This document shows, piece by piece, positions 36,279 to 45,173 of a DNA stretch of 64,000 bases (its first letter is position 1; the number at the start of each line of letters is the position of its first letter). This DNA is from Agrobacterium tumefaciens (GTDB taxonomy: Bacteria > Pseudomonadota > Alphaproteobacteria > Rhizobiales > Rhizobiaceae). Position numbers and translations under genes: made by a program. The notes below the pieces were generated by a model, which was not told the origin of the DNA, did not search any database, and worked only from the letters and a program-made list of their open reading frames with translations. The stretch lies in NCBI GenBank assembly GCA_025560025.1, contig CP048485.1, positions 620,001 to 684,000 on the forward strand. Reading direction: 5' to 3'.

Positions 36279-37190
36279 TCAGCCTTCGGAGATTTTTGCC
36301 TGAAACGCTAATAAATCCTGCCATGCCAATGACTTGGAGGCAGGCGCGTTCAAAAGTTCCTGCGGATGCAGGCTGGCCAGAGCTGGCAAAACCATATGTC
36401 CGGCTGCGACATCACGCCACTGTCCGCGTAGCGTATGGATCGTTCCGGTGCCGCCAAAAAAGAAACGTGCGGTCAAGTTGCCCAGAAGCAACAGGTATTT
36501 CGGCTCCGCAAGAGCGATCTGACGCTCGATGAAGGGGCGGCAAATATCCATTTCGGCCTGAGTCGGCGGGCGGTTGCCCGGCGGTCGCCAGGGCAGGACA
36601 TTGCCGAGCAGGATCGCGCTGCGCTCAAGGCCGATGGCCGCCAGCATCCTGTCGAGCAGCAGCCCCGTCTTGCCGGCAAAGGGCAGGCCCTCGCGGTCGT
36701 CATCCGCATCCGGCATGGGACCGATGACCATGATGGCGGAGGCAGGATTGCCCTCGGTGAATACGGTGTTGCGGGCGCTGTTCTTGAGGTTGCAGCCGCT
36801 GAACCCCTCAAGCGCGGTTTTCAGTTCGGAAAGAGACCGCGCACTTTCCGCCGCAAAACGGGCGGCTGCCACGGCCTGTTCGTCCGGCACGGCGACATTT
36901 TGCTGAACGGCCGGTTGCTGAAGTGCGCCGGCCTGCACAGCACCTCTTGCCGGAGCGTTGCGCCCCGGCGCCTGCCGCTGCGACGTCTCGGCATGGCGTT
37001 CTGCCCCACCGGTCTCCATCCGGCGGGCGGGTGCCTCTTGCCCGGCTGCCGGGCGGGCAGCGCGGGCGGCGGCAAATTCGGCGAAACGGTCGAGCGGACT
37101 GTCCTCCAGCAACCAGTCCACGCCCGCATCCGCATGGAAATGCAGGAGGGCGGCAAGTTCGGCCGGGGAGAGGTCGTGAGCGGCGATCAT
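36279..37190 (-). CDS. Uracil-DNA glycosylase family 4-like protein lacking Fe-S cysteines
   Basis: This 303-residue protein has an N-terminal Ala/Gln-rich linker to about residue 110, then a family 4 uracil-DNA glycosylase domain. It contains IGPMPDADDDREGLPFAGKT (residues 156-175), NVLPWRPPGNRPPT (197-210) and the HP motif at residues 275-276. Of the four cysteines that hold the 4Fe-4S cluster in type 4 enzymes only Cys133 and Cys217 remain; Phe130 and Trp201 sit at the expected places of the other two. Motif 1 is also altered (GPMPD instead of GEAPG). It may be an Fe-S-free variant or have another activity. It lies 43 bases downstream of the Hsp70-like gene on the same strand. Confidence 0.8.
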   Translation of the reverse strand: MIAAHDLSPAELAALLHFHADAGVDWLLEDSPLDRFAEFAAARAARPAAGQEAPARRMETGGAERHAETSQRQAPGRNAPARGAVQAGALQQPAVQQNVAVPDEQAVAAARFAAESARSLSELKTALEGFSGCNLKNSARNTVFTEGNPASAIMVIGPMPDADDDREGLPFAGKTGLLLDRMLAAIGLERSAILLGNVLPWRPPGNRPPTQAEMDICRPFIERQIALAEPKYLLLLGNLTARFFFGGTGTIHTLRGQWRDVAAGHMVLPALASLHPQELLNAPASKSLAWQDLLAFQAKISEG

Positions 37191-37233
37191 GGCTGGAAAT
37201 TATCCCATGTTCGCCGCCCGGGGAACCCGTAAA

Positions 37234-38532
37234 TCACGCTGTCCAGCGCTGAATGTCACCGCTTTCGCCGATCATTGCGAGACCATGGGCAATCGAGAGC
37301 AATTCGCCGCCGGTTTCGATCCGGTCCGCATCGAAACGGCGGGTGAAAAGCTCCCGCACCGCCGGTACGAAGGAGGTGCCGCCGGTCAGGAACACCTTGT
37401 CGATTGCATCCGGTGCGACCTGCGTCTTTTCCAGAACCTCGTCCAGTGCGCCCTCGATCTTGGCAAGGTCCTCGGCGATCCAGTTGTTGAAATCGCTACG
37501 CTTGACCGTCTTGCGACCGGCCCTACCGAGCGGCGCGAAATTGAACTCCGCTTCCTCGGACGAGGACAGCGCCATCTTGGTAGCGGAAATCGACTGATAG
37601 AGCGGATAACCCTCATCATGCTCCACAAGATCGATGAAGAGTTCGAGTTTTTCCGGTTCCAGCGCCGAGCGCACCAGCGATTTCAGGTCGGTGAATTCCT
37701 TCGAGGTCTTGAAGATCGACAGCTGGTTCCAGCGGCCGAAATTGACGTAATAACCGGAGGGCACATCCAGCACCTTGTCGAAGCTTTTGAACTTGCTGCC
37801 CTTGCCGATTTCCGGCGAGACGAGATTGTCGATCATACGGAAATCAAAATGGTCGCCCGCAACACCCACGCCCGAATGACCGATGGGAGTGGCGGAAAGC
37901 TTGCCGGCATGGGTCTCGAAACGGATCAGTGAATAGTCTGTCGTGCCGCCGCCGAAATCAGCCACCAGCACGTTGGCATCCTTTTTCAGGCTCTGGGCGA
38001 AATAATAGGCGGCCGCCACCGGCTCGTAGACATAGTGGATTTCCGGAAAACCAGCCCGGCCCAGCGCCTCGTTGTAACGGGCAAGCGCCAGCGCCTCGTC
38101 CGGATTGCTGCCCGCGAAACGCACTGGCCGGCCGGCGATGACGGTGGAGACGTCGCCCGGCCATTCCGCACCCGCATAGGTCTTCAGCTTGCGCAGGAAT
38201 ACATCCATCAGATCTTCGAAGCTCTGGCGCTTTGCGAAGATGAGCGTGCCCTGGAAGAGCGGCGAGGCCGCGAAGGTCTTGATGGATTGCAGAAAACGGC
38301 AATCGCCCGCATTGTCGATGAATTGCCGGATGGCGGCATGGCCAGCTTCCACATGCAGGGCGGCAGCGCCCAGGCCAGAATCCTTCATGAAGGAGAGTGC
38401 CGTGCGCATGCTGTCATCCGTGCCCGCGCTGCTGGTGAAACGCATGGAGCGGCTGTCGCCGCCGCCATTGGAAAGAGCCATGACCGTGTTGGTCGTGCCG
38501 AAATCGAGGCCGAGAGCCCGCTTTTGCGTCAT
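37234..38532 (-). CDS. Hsp70-family protein (YegD-like)
   Basis: This 432-residue protein contains the actin-like ATPase part of Hsp70 (GLDFGTTNTVMAL at the N-terminus, VADFGGGTTDYSL near residue 195, FLTGGTSFVPAVRELF near residue 390). The C-terminal substrate-binding and lid domains of DnaK are missing, as in E. coli YegD. Its cellular role is unknown; such proteins may be specialised chaperones. ATG 38532 was chosen because AAGGAA is nine bases upstream; a second ATG lies six bases earlier. Confidence 0.87.
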   Translation of the reverse strand: MTQKRALGLDFGTTNTVMALSNGGGDSRSMRFTSSAGTDDSMRTALSFMKDSGLGAAALHVEAGHAAIRQFIDNAGDCRFLQSIKTFAASPLFQGTLIFAKRQSFEDLMDVFLRKLKTYAGAEWPGDVSTVIAGRPVRFAGSNPDEALALARYNEALGRAGFPEIHYVYEPVAAAYYFAQSLKKDANVLVADFGGGTTDYSLIRFETHAGKLSATPIGHSGVGVAGDHFDFRMIDNLVSPEIGKGSKFKSFDKVLDVPSGYYVNFGRWNQLSIFKTSKEFTDLKSLVRSALEPEKLELFIDLVEHDEGYPLYQSISATKMALSSSEEAEFNFAPLGRAGRKTVKRSDFNNWIAEDLAKIEGALDEVLEKTQVAPDAIDKVFLTGGTSFVPAVRELFTRRFDADRIETGGELLSIAHGLAMIGESGDIQRWTA

Positions 38533-38834
38533 CGCCATATTCCTTGTCGCCGATAGATATAACCGCCCGGCCTTGGAAGCGGCCCGGCGTGAAAATAAGG
38601 GATGCCCTTGGCGTCCCGATGTCAGAGGAGGGCGGTTGATTGCATAAGCCCGGCGGAATGGCAAGCGCCGCGCTCGCGTTTATTGTGACATTTGCATGAA
38701 GTAATCACCGTCGACGGAACGGAGTCTTGTCGGTTGCATTAAATATTTTTTTGCATAAGCCGAGTATAAGGCTGAAATATAGCGTTTAAGAGCAGTTTAT
38801 TTTTATATTTGTTGCGTTTGTAGACGGAGCCTCA
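38533..38834. other. Divergent intergenic region, hsp70-like to GGDEF gene (302 bp)
   Basis: No gene is supported. The half next to the diguanylate cyclase gene (38740-38815) is strongly A+T-rich (TATTTTTTTGC, TTTATTTTTATATTTG), unlike the surrounding DNA, and probably holds that gene's promoter. ACGGAGC before ATG 38835 is its ribosome binding site. Confidence 0.5.
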
Positions 38835-39812
38835 ATGTCCCGCAAGTCGGCCCGTTCCTTGCCTGAAGAAGTGCCGTCGGAGCAGCCCGCCCTCGTGCGC
38901 GGCGACGCGGAAGACCTTAATCGTCACCTCATGGAGCTGATGGAAGCGTCGCAGCAGGGTTATGCCCTTTTTGACGGCGGCGACACGCTGCGTTTTGCCA
39001 ACTCCGCGTTCCGCCTGGCCCTTGGCATGGGGCCGGAAGATTTCCCGACATGGGTGGAGCTGATGCGCAGCGGCTACCACAACGCCAGTGGCACGGCCAT
39101 AGAGACCACCGATTTCGAACTGTGGCTGCGTTCCGCCAGAACGAGGCGCGGCAAATTACCCTTCCGCACCATCGAGACCAGCCTGACTGACGGGCGCTGG
39201 ATATTGACCACGGAAACGACGCTGCCGGGCGGCTGGATGCTGTGCGTGGTCACCGATGTCTCCGAACTCGGCATCGAATTGCGCGATCTGCGGCAGGAGC
39301 GTGACAGGGCGCTGAAATCGGCGCTGAGCGATGAACTCACTGGCCTCGGCAACCGCCGTTACGCCATGGATAGCCTCAACCACATGCTCGGTCCCAACAA
39401 GGCCCAGGCCCTTGCCGTCATCATCATGGATATAGATCACTTCAAGGCGGTGAATGACCGTTTCGGCCATGCGAGCGGCGATATGGTGCTGAAGGATTTC
39501 GCCGGTCGCCTCTGCGCCGCCCGCGGCCGCGACGATCTGATCGGGCGGATCGGCGGCGAGGAGTTTCTGCTCGTTCTCGGCGGCTCGCGCATGCTGAGTG
39601 CGCAAAACATCATGCAGACATTGCTGGCATCGTTGCGCGAGGCATCACCGCTGAGTGATGTGCCGGATTTCCGCTATAGCTGCTCGGCCGGCATTGCCTT
39701 TGCCAATCCCGGAGAGAGCGCCAGCGATGTGTTGCGCCGTGCCGACACGGCGCTTTATGAGGCCAAGAATACGGGCCGAAACCGCGTCGTGGTCTACGGA
39801 GCGGCCTCTTGA
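38835..39812 (+). CDS. PAS-GGDEF diguanylate cyclase
   Basis: This 325-residue protein is a predicted soluble diguanylate cyclase making c-di-GMP. Residues 28-145 form a PAS-like sensor domain (LMELMEASQQGYALFDGGDTLRF), then a short coiled coil (150-163) and the GGDEF domain (DELTGLGNRRYAMDSL, IIMDIDHFKAVND, GGEEF at 240-244). The catalytic motif is intact. The RxxD inhibitory site that should sit at 231-234 reads GRDD, so product inhibition may be lost. No membrane segment is seen. Confidence 0.87.
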   Translation: MSRKSARSLPEEVPSEQPALVRGDAEDLNRHLMELMEASQQGYALFDGGDTLRFANSAFRLALGMGPEDFPTWVELMRSGYHNASGTAIETTDFELWLRSARTRRGKLPFRTIETSLTDGRWILTTETTLPGGWMLCVVTDVSELGIELRDLRQERDRALKSALSDELTGLGNRRYAMDSLNHMLGPNKAQALAVIIMDIDHFKAVNDRFGHASGDMVLKDFAGRLCAARGRDDLIGRIGGEEFLLVLGGSRMLSAQNIMQTLLASLREASPLSDVPDFRYSCSAGIAFANPGESASDVLRRADTALYEAKNTGRNRVVVYGAAS

Positions 39813-39833
39813 GCGGCCCGGTTCCTTTCGGCG

Positions 39834-40622
39834 TCAGTTCGACTTCGCCGCGCCGCCATCTACCCTGAGCATCGTGCCGGTGATGTAGCTTGCCGGTACC
39901 GAGCAGAGGAAAGCGCCGGCGGCGGCGAATTCCTCCACCGTGCCGAGCCGGCCGGCCGGAATGCTCTTGACGGAGGCCTCGCGAATTTCCTCGACGCTTT
40001 TGCCCAGGCGCTTGGCGTTGGCGCCATCCAGCTCGTCGATGCGGTCGGTGTGGATGCGGCCGGGCAGGAGCAGGTTGGAGGTGATGCCGAAACCGGCGAC
40101 TTCCGAGGACAGCGTCTTGCTCCAGCCCACCAGCGCCCCGCGCAGCGTATTGGAGAGCGCCAGATTGGGGATGGGTTCGAACACGCCGGAGGAGGCGACG
40201 GTCAGGATGCGGCCAAAGCCCTGTTCCTTCATCTGCGGCAAAAGCGCGTTGGTGAGCGTGATGACGCGCAGCACCATCGACTGGAAGAACGTCTCCAGCT
40301 TGTCCGTCGTGATCTCCTGTGCAAGGCCCGGTGTCGGGCCGCCGGTGTTGTTGACGAGAATGTCGATGCCGCCGAGCTTGTCCTTGACCGCCTGAACCAT
40401 GCTCTCGATGAAATTGTCATCGGCAAGATCGCCCCAGACCCAGTCGGCCTTGCCCTTGCCGAGCGCATTGATCGCCTTGCAGTTCGCATCCAGCTTCTCA
40501 CCGCTTCTGCCTACGAGAAGAACATTGGCGCCTTCTTTCGCCAGCGCCGTGGCAATGCCCAGCCCAAGGCCGCGTGAGGAGGCGAGAACGAGGGCGCGTT
40601 TGCCGGAAATGCCGAGATCCAT
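39834..40622 (-). CDS. SDR-family protein with altered catalytic residues
   Basis: This 262-residue Rossmann-fold protein is of the short-chain dehydrogenase/reductase family. The cofactor site is normal (ASSRGLGLG, residues 14-22; NNTGG at 91-95). The Ser of the triad is Ser144, but the Tyr and Lys positions are Ser157 and Arg161 (LSNTLRGAL instead of YxxxK). Classical reductase chemistry is therefore unlikely unless another residue acts, although similar proteins are annotated as oxidoreductases. It converges with the diguanylate cyclase gene and is divergent from the CDF transporter gene. Confidence 0.85.
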   Translation of the reverse strand: MDLGISGKRALVLASSRGLGLGIATALAKEGANVLLVGRSGEKLDANCKAINALGKGKADWVWGDLADDNFIESMVQAVKDKLGGIDILVNNTGGPTPGLAQEITTDKLETFFQSMVLRVITLTNALLPQMKEQGFGRILTVASSGVFEPIPNLALSNTLRGALVGWSKTLSSEVAGFGITSNLLLPGRIHTDRIDELDGANAKRLGKSVEEIREASVKSIPAGRLGTVEEFAAAGAFLCSVPASYITGTMLRVDGGAAKSN

Positions 40623-40764
40623 GGGTTGTGTCCTGTCTTGTTTGCAGCGGATCGTGATTTCGAACGGGATTTCAGGCTAAAATCGCTTGGATTTTTCGCT
40701 ATCCCGCCCGGTCTGCCCTGTTTATAGGAAGGCAACGCCCGCTTTTGAAGGTCAAATACGCGCC

Positions 40765-41685
40765 ATGACAGAACAATCTCTGCTAAAATTCTCCATCGCC
40801 GTCACGGTTCTTCTGGCCGCCTTCGGCATCGGCGCGGGCTTGTTCTCCGGCTCCTTCGCGGTGGTGTTCGACGGGGTTTATGCCCTGACCGATGCTTTCA
40901 TGACGGTGCTGGCGCTGCTCGTGGCGCGGCTGATCGCCGTCTCTGCGGCTCCACGGCCGGGTGGCAGGCTGGCGGAGCGTTTCACCATGGGTTTCTGGCA
41001 TCTGGAACCGATGGTGCTTGGCCTTAACGGCACGCTCTTGATGGGGGCTGCGATCTACGCCCTGATCAATGCCATCGACAGCCTGATGGATGGCGGCAGA
41101 TCGATCGAGTTCGATTATGCCATCATCGTTACCTTTGTCAGCTTTGCGGTCTCGCTTGCCATGGCATGGTTCGTCAAACGCCAGAACCGCCGGCTGAAAT
41201 CGGCTTTCGTGGCGCTGGACGCCAAAAGCTGGCTGATGAGCGCGCTCCTGAGCGTCGCGCTCTTCCTGGCCTTCGCCATCGGTTACGGGCTGACCGGGAC
41301 AGGTCAGGCCTGGATCGCCCCCTATATCGACCCCGCCGTGCTGGCCCTGGTCTGCCTTGTCATCATCCCCATGCCGCTCGGCAATGTGAAACAGGCGCTC
41401 GCCGACATCCTTCTGGTGACGCCGCTGGAATTCAAGCAGCATGTGGACCGGGTGGCGGCGGAAACCGTCGAAAAATTCGGTTTCGCCTCGCATTATTCCT
41501 ATGTTGCCCGTGTCGGCCGCGGCCGGCAGATTGAACTCTTCTTCATCGTGCCGAAGAACTGGCCGGCCCGTCGTCTGGAAGAATGGGACGCGATCCGTGA
41601 CGAGATCGGCGACGCGCTCGGCGGCGAAAGCTCCGATCGGTGGCTGACGATTGTGTTTACGACGGATGAGGAATGGGCGGTTTGA
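40765..41685 (+). CDS. Cation diffusion facilitator-family transporter, divergent
   Basis: This 306-residue membrane protein has six predicted helices and a C-terminal cytoplasmic domain like the CDF family, which exports divalent metals using the proton gradient. The metal site in helix 2 reads Y39-A-L-T-D43 and that in helix 5 reads D152-A-K-S-W156, where typical members have D/HxxxD and HxxxD. So two of four expected ligands are replaced and the metal or even the transport function is uncertain. ATG 40765 was chosen as the first start before the membrane part. Confidence 0.8.
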   Translation: MTEQSLLKFSIAVTVLLAAFGIGAGLFSGSFAVVFDGVYALTDAFMTVLALLVARLIAVSAAPRPGGRLAERFTMGFWHLEPMVLGLNGTLLMGAAIYALINAIDSLMDGGRSIEFDYAIIVTFVSFAVSLAMAWFVKRQNRRLKSAFVALDAKSWLMSALLSVALFLAFAIGYGLTGTGQAWIAPYIDPAVLALVCLVIIPMPLGNVKQALADILLVTPLEFKQHVDRVAAETVEKFGFASHYSYVARVGRGRQIELFFIVPKNWPARRLEEWDAIRDEIGDALGGESSDRWLTIVFTTDEEWAV

Positions 41686-41746
41686 AACCTGAAGCGGTGA
41701 AAATTTCGGCTGTGGCGCTATTGGCCCCTGGCCGCTTTCATTCTCG

Positions 41747-42730
41747 CTAGTCCTGTCTCAGCGCTTCGACTGGGGCGGATAATGAAAAGACCAGACCATC
41801 GGGCTCAAAAGCAAGCACGGCCTTGCCGCTGACATAGCTGGCAAGAGCCCTCTCTATCATGCGTGAGCCGAAACCTTTTCTCGTTGGTGCGATGACCGCC
41901 GGGCCTCCTCGTTCCTGCCAAACGAGATGAAGCCACTCTTTTTCTTCGACCACGCCGATGTCCCAGCGAATGGAGATATCTCCGGTCGCATTGGCGAGAG
42001 CGCCATATTTGACGGCATTGGTCGCCAGCTCATGAAAAGCGAGTGCGATGGCCAAGCCACTTTTGGGAGCAAGGACGACCTCCGGTCCGCTAATTTCCAT
42101 TCGCCCGGCCGACTGCTCCTTCGCAGCCGTCTCAGCGACGGTTTTCAGGGTGGTCATGTCGTGATTGGGGCGCAGCAACAGGTCATGCGCACGGCCAAGT
42201 GCGGCCAGCCGGGCGAGAAAGGCGGGCTTTGCCACGGCCATCTCGTCGTCGTCTTTCAGGGTTTGGCTCGCAACCGATTGCACGAGAGCCAGAATGTTCT
42301 TGATTCTATGCGATAATTCGTTTCGCAGCAGAACCTGCTGCTCCTCGAATTCCTTCACATCGGTGATATCCCGGGAGATGGAGAGGATACTGTCGACCGA
42401 GCCATTATCATCGAAAATAGGGGAGACCTTGACGTCCCAGAAGCGGCGGTTTCCCTTCGCAGTATCCGCAAATCCGAGAAATCGCGAACTTCTGCCTTCT
42501 CGTGCCTCTTTAATGGCCGCGACCGCAGCGATATTGCCCTTTCCCTCCCAGAAATCCGGCCATCGGCAACCTTTTACGGCTTCGAAATCCTGTATCTCCA
42601 TGACACGCTGCCCGCCCTCATTCATGAACTGAAGGGAGCCGTCCACGCCGATAATTTTTATGCAGTCGTCCGAGGCAGCCAATGCGGCATGGATAAATCG
42701 CTGGCTTTGATCGTTTGATGTTTGCGGCAT
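41747..42730 (-). CDS. HWE-family sensor histidine kinase with PAS domain
   Basis: This 327-residue soluble kinase has a PAS domain at residues 12-125 (ending SISRDITDVKEFEEQ) followed by an HWE catalytic part. His141 lies in LRNELSHRIKNILALVQ; the N box is FHELATNAVKYGAL; the W-x-E motif is LVWQERGGP; the end has GFGSRMIERAL. HWE kinases are common in rhizobia and often respond to light or stress. No response regulator is adjacent. ATG 42730 after AGGTGG is the better start; the open frame continues upstream into non-coding DNA. Confidence 0.87.
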   Translation of the reverse strand: MPQTSNDQSQRFIHAALAASDDCIKIIGVDGSLQFMNEGGQRVMEIQDFEAVKGCRWPDFWEGKGNIAAVAAIKEAREGRSSRFLGFADTAKGNRRFWDVKVSPIFDDNGSVDSILSISRDITDVKEFEEQQVLLRNELSHRIKNILALVQSVASQTLKDDDEMAVAKPAFLARLAALGRAHDLLLRPNHDMTTLKTVAETAAKEQSAGRMEISGPEVVLAPKSGLAIALAFHELATNAVKYGALANATGDISIRWDIGVVEEKEWLHLVWQERGGPAVIAPTRKGFGSRMIERALASYVSGKAVLAFEPDGLVFSLSAPVEALRQD

Positions 42731-42991
42731 TGAAAATCCACCTGAACCGAGAGCACCACATAAGCTCTGCTGAACAATTACTGGTGGCTTTGAAACAAAC
42801 ATAGTGGATGCGCTTTTAAATGCCAAGATGACCACATCTGGTGAAACAACAAGGAGTGGCCTTATCTTGCCAGTGAACTCTGGCCCGGATCGCCATGGCG
42901 GGCAGGATGATTGGGGGAGACTTTGCCCTTCGCCAGCTGAACTGTGCGTAATCCTGGAATGCTCGCTCTCTGCCAGCAACCACTGACAAGC

Positions 42992-43039
42992 TTGACGCAC
43001 ACATCAGCTGCACCTATTCTCTATCTTACGTGAACGTAA
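42992..43039 (+). promoter_or_regulatory. Predicted promoter with LiuR-like palindromic operator for ETF-QO gene
   Basis: TTGACG (42992-42997) and TATTCT (43015-43020) are separated by 17 bases, a good sigma-70-type promoter. The predicted start falls within TTACGT-GA-ACGTAA (43026-43039). This dyad resembles the LiuR operator known from comparative studies of branched-chain amino acid degradation. A nearly identical site is at 59266-59283. The remainder of the 526-bp gap (42731-43256) shows no supported gene. Confidence 0.55.
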
Positions 43040-43256
43040 AAGTAATAAATTACTCATCAGGTTGTCTGACAATTAAGTGGCGTGCGACATGTTTTGCCGC
43101 TATAGAAGCTCGACAAAGGCGTCCTGCTTTGCGAAGACAGGCGCTGGTGAATGAGGTGTCGCGGATGGCTTTTGACCGGCGCAACCAATGCGGCGAAGAT
43201 GCCAAAAAGCGGATATAACAACAGCCGGATGGGACCGGCGATGCGGAGAGGACAAG

Positions 43257-44921
43257 ATGACGGAAGCGATGGAACTGCCCGAACGCGAAGCGATGGAATT
43301 CGACGTTGTGATTGTCGGCGCGGGTCCTGCGGGTCTTGCCGCCGCGATCCGCCTGAAGCAGGTGGAGCCGGAGCTTTCGGTTGTCGTTCTCGAAAAGGGC
43401 GCGGAAGTCGGCGCGCATATTCTCTCCGGCGCCGTGGTTGATCCCATCGGCATAGACAGGCTGCTGCCCGGCTGGCGGGAAGAGGAGGGGCATCCCTTCA
43501 AGACCGAGGTCAAGGACGACCAGTTCATGTTCCTGGGCCCGGCCGGCTCCATCCGCCTGCCGAATTTCATGATGCCGCCGTTGATGAACAATCACGGCAA
43601 TTACATCGTTTCGCTTGGCCTCGTCTGTCGCTGGCTGGCGGAAAAGGCGGAAGCGCTCGGCGTCGAGATCTATCCGGGCTTTGCCGCCACCGAAGTGCTT
43701 TATAATGACGAGGGCGCGGTGATCGGTGTCGCCACCGGCGACATGGGCATCGAGAAGAACGGCGAACCGGGTCCGGCCTTCACCCGCGGCATGGAGCTGC
43801 ACGGCAAATATGTGCTGATCGGCGAGGGTGTGCGTGGCTCGCTCGCCAAGCAGCTGATTTCCAAATTCGAGCTTTCCAGAGATCGCGAGCCGCAGAAATT
43901 CGGCATCGGCATCAAGGAGCTGTGGCAGGTCAAGCCGGAACACCACAAACAGGGCCTCGTGCAGCATTCCTTCGGCTGGCCGCTCGGTTTCAAGACCGGC
44001 GGCGGTTCCTTCCTCTACCATCTCGAGGATAATCTGGTCGCCGTCGGCTTCGTCGTCCATCTCAATTACAAGAACCCCTATCTTTATCCTTTCGAGGAAT
44101 TCCAGCGCTTCAAGACGCATCCGGCCATCCGCGATACTTTCGAGGGCGGCAAGCGCATTTCCTACGGCGCACGCGCCATCACCGAGGGCGGTTACCAGTC
44201 GGTGCCGAAGCTGACATTCCCCGGCGGCGCGCTGATCGGCTGTTCCGCCGGTTTCGTCAACGTGCCGCGCATCAAGGGCAGCCATAATGCGGTCTTGTCG
44301 GGCATGCTGGCGGCGGAAAAGATCGCCGCGGCGATTGCCGCCGGCCGTGCCCATGACGAGGTGGCGGAAATCGAGGCCGAATGGCGTGACGGCGATATCG
44401 GCAAGGACCTGAAGCGGGTGCGCAACGTCAAGCCGCTGTGGTCTAAATTCGGCACGCTCATCGGTGTCGGCCTTGGCGGTCTCGACATGTGGACGAACCA
44501 GCTGTTCGGCTTCTCCTTCTTCGGCACGCTGAAGCATGGCAAGACGGATGCCGAAAGCCTCGAACCGGCCTCGAAACACAAGCCGATCGCCTATCCGAAA
44601 CCCGATGGCGTTCTGACCTTCGACCGCCTGTCCTCGGTGTTCCTGTCCTCCACCAACCATGAGGAGGATCAGCCGGTGCATCTTCAGGTGAAGGACATGG
44701 CGTTGCAGAAGCGCTCCGAACACGACGTCTATGCCGGGCCCTCGACACGTTATTGTCCAGCCGGCGTCTACGAATGGGTGGAGAAGGATGGCGAGGAAAC
44801 CTACGTCATCAACGCCCAGAACTGCGTGCACTGCAAGACCTGCGACATCAAGGATCCCAACCAGAACATCAACTGGGTGCCGCCGCAGGGCGGCGAGGGG
44901 CCGGTTTACGCCAATATGTGA
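43257..44921 (+). CDS. Electron transfer flavoprotein-ubiquinone oxidoreductase
   Basis: This 554-residue enzyme passes electrons from ETF (reduced by fatty-acid and amino-acid dehydrogenases) to ubiquinone in the inner membrane. The FAD site is at the N-terminus (DVVIVGAGPAGLAAAIRL). Typical segments are GAHILSGAVVDP, GGYQSVPKLTFPGGALIGCSAGF and the C-terminal 4Fe-4S site with Cys in RYCPAGVYEW and NCVHCKTCDIKDP. ATG 43257 has GGAGAGGAC before it. A long reading frame on the opposite strand is rejected as a shadow. Confidence 0.95.
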   Translation: MTEAMELPEREAMEFDVVIVGAGPAGLAAAIRLKQVEPELSVVVLEKGAEVGAHILSGAVVDPIGIDRLLPGWREEEGHPFKTEVKDDQFMFLGPAGSIRLPNFMMPPLMNNHGNYIVSLGLVCRWLAEKAEALGVEIYPGFAATEVLYNDEGAVIGVATGDMGIEKNGEPGPAFTRGMELHGKYVLIGEGVRGSLAKQLISKFELSRDREPQKFGIGIKELWQVKPEHHKQGLVQHSFGWPLGFKTGGGSFLYHLEDNLVAVGFVVHLNYKNPYLYPFEEFQRFKTHPAIRDTFEGGKRISYGARAITEGGYQSVPKLTFPGGALIGCSAGFVNVPRIKGSHNAVLSGMLAAEKIAAAIAAGRAHDEVAEIEAEWRDGDIGKDLKRVRNVKPLWSKFGTLIGVGLGGLDMWTNQLFGFSFFGTLKHGKTDAESLEPASKHKPIAYPKPDGVLTFDRLSSVFLSSTNHEEDQPVHLQVKDMALQKRSEHDVYAGPSTRYCPAGVYEWVEKDGEETYVINAQNCVHCKTCDIKDPNQNINWVPPQGGEGPVYANM

Positions 44922-44949
44922 TGGCGATTACGGCTGAAGCCTTCTCCTC

Positions 44950-45173
44950 CGTCATGTTCGGGCCTGTCCCGAGCATCTGTAACGGATTGGTTTTTCGATA
45001 CGTGAGTGGATCCTCGGGACAGGCCCGAGGATGACGTCGAGCGTGGGAAGACCGCTCGCAATCACTCTCGACCGTTATTTGCGGAACGAGCAAGTCTTTG
45101 ATTGCAGGGACTTATTTCCCAGGGCGCAGACGCGCCCTGACTGGACGCCGGGTCAAGCCCGGCTTGACGAGAT
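44950..45173. repeat. Palindromic intergenic repeat region, second family
   Basis: Two elements lie together. At 44950-45036 CGTCAT ends flank perfect 15-bp arms (44959-44973 with 45013-45027). At about 45120-45173 a partial copy has GGGCGCAGACGCGCCC and GCCGGGTCAAGCCCGGC, related to the copies at 35.6, 48.8 and 60.3 kb. The gap from the ETF-QO stop to the pentapeptide gene (44922-45353) contains no supported gene; its last 180 bases probably hold the promoter of the next gene. Confidence 0.7.

Noticed and set aside
43050..44831. Reading frame of about 590 codons on the reverse strand
   Set aside because: It lies opposite the intact ETF-QO gene, its residues show no family motif and the pattern (His/Arg/Gln-rich) is the usual shadow of a GC-rich gene.
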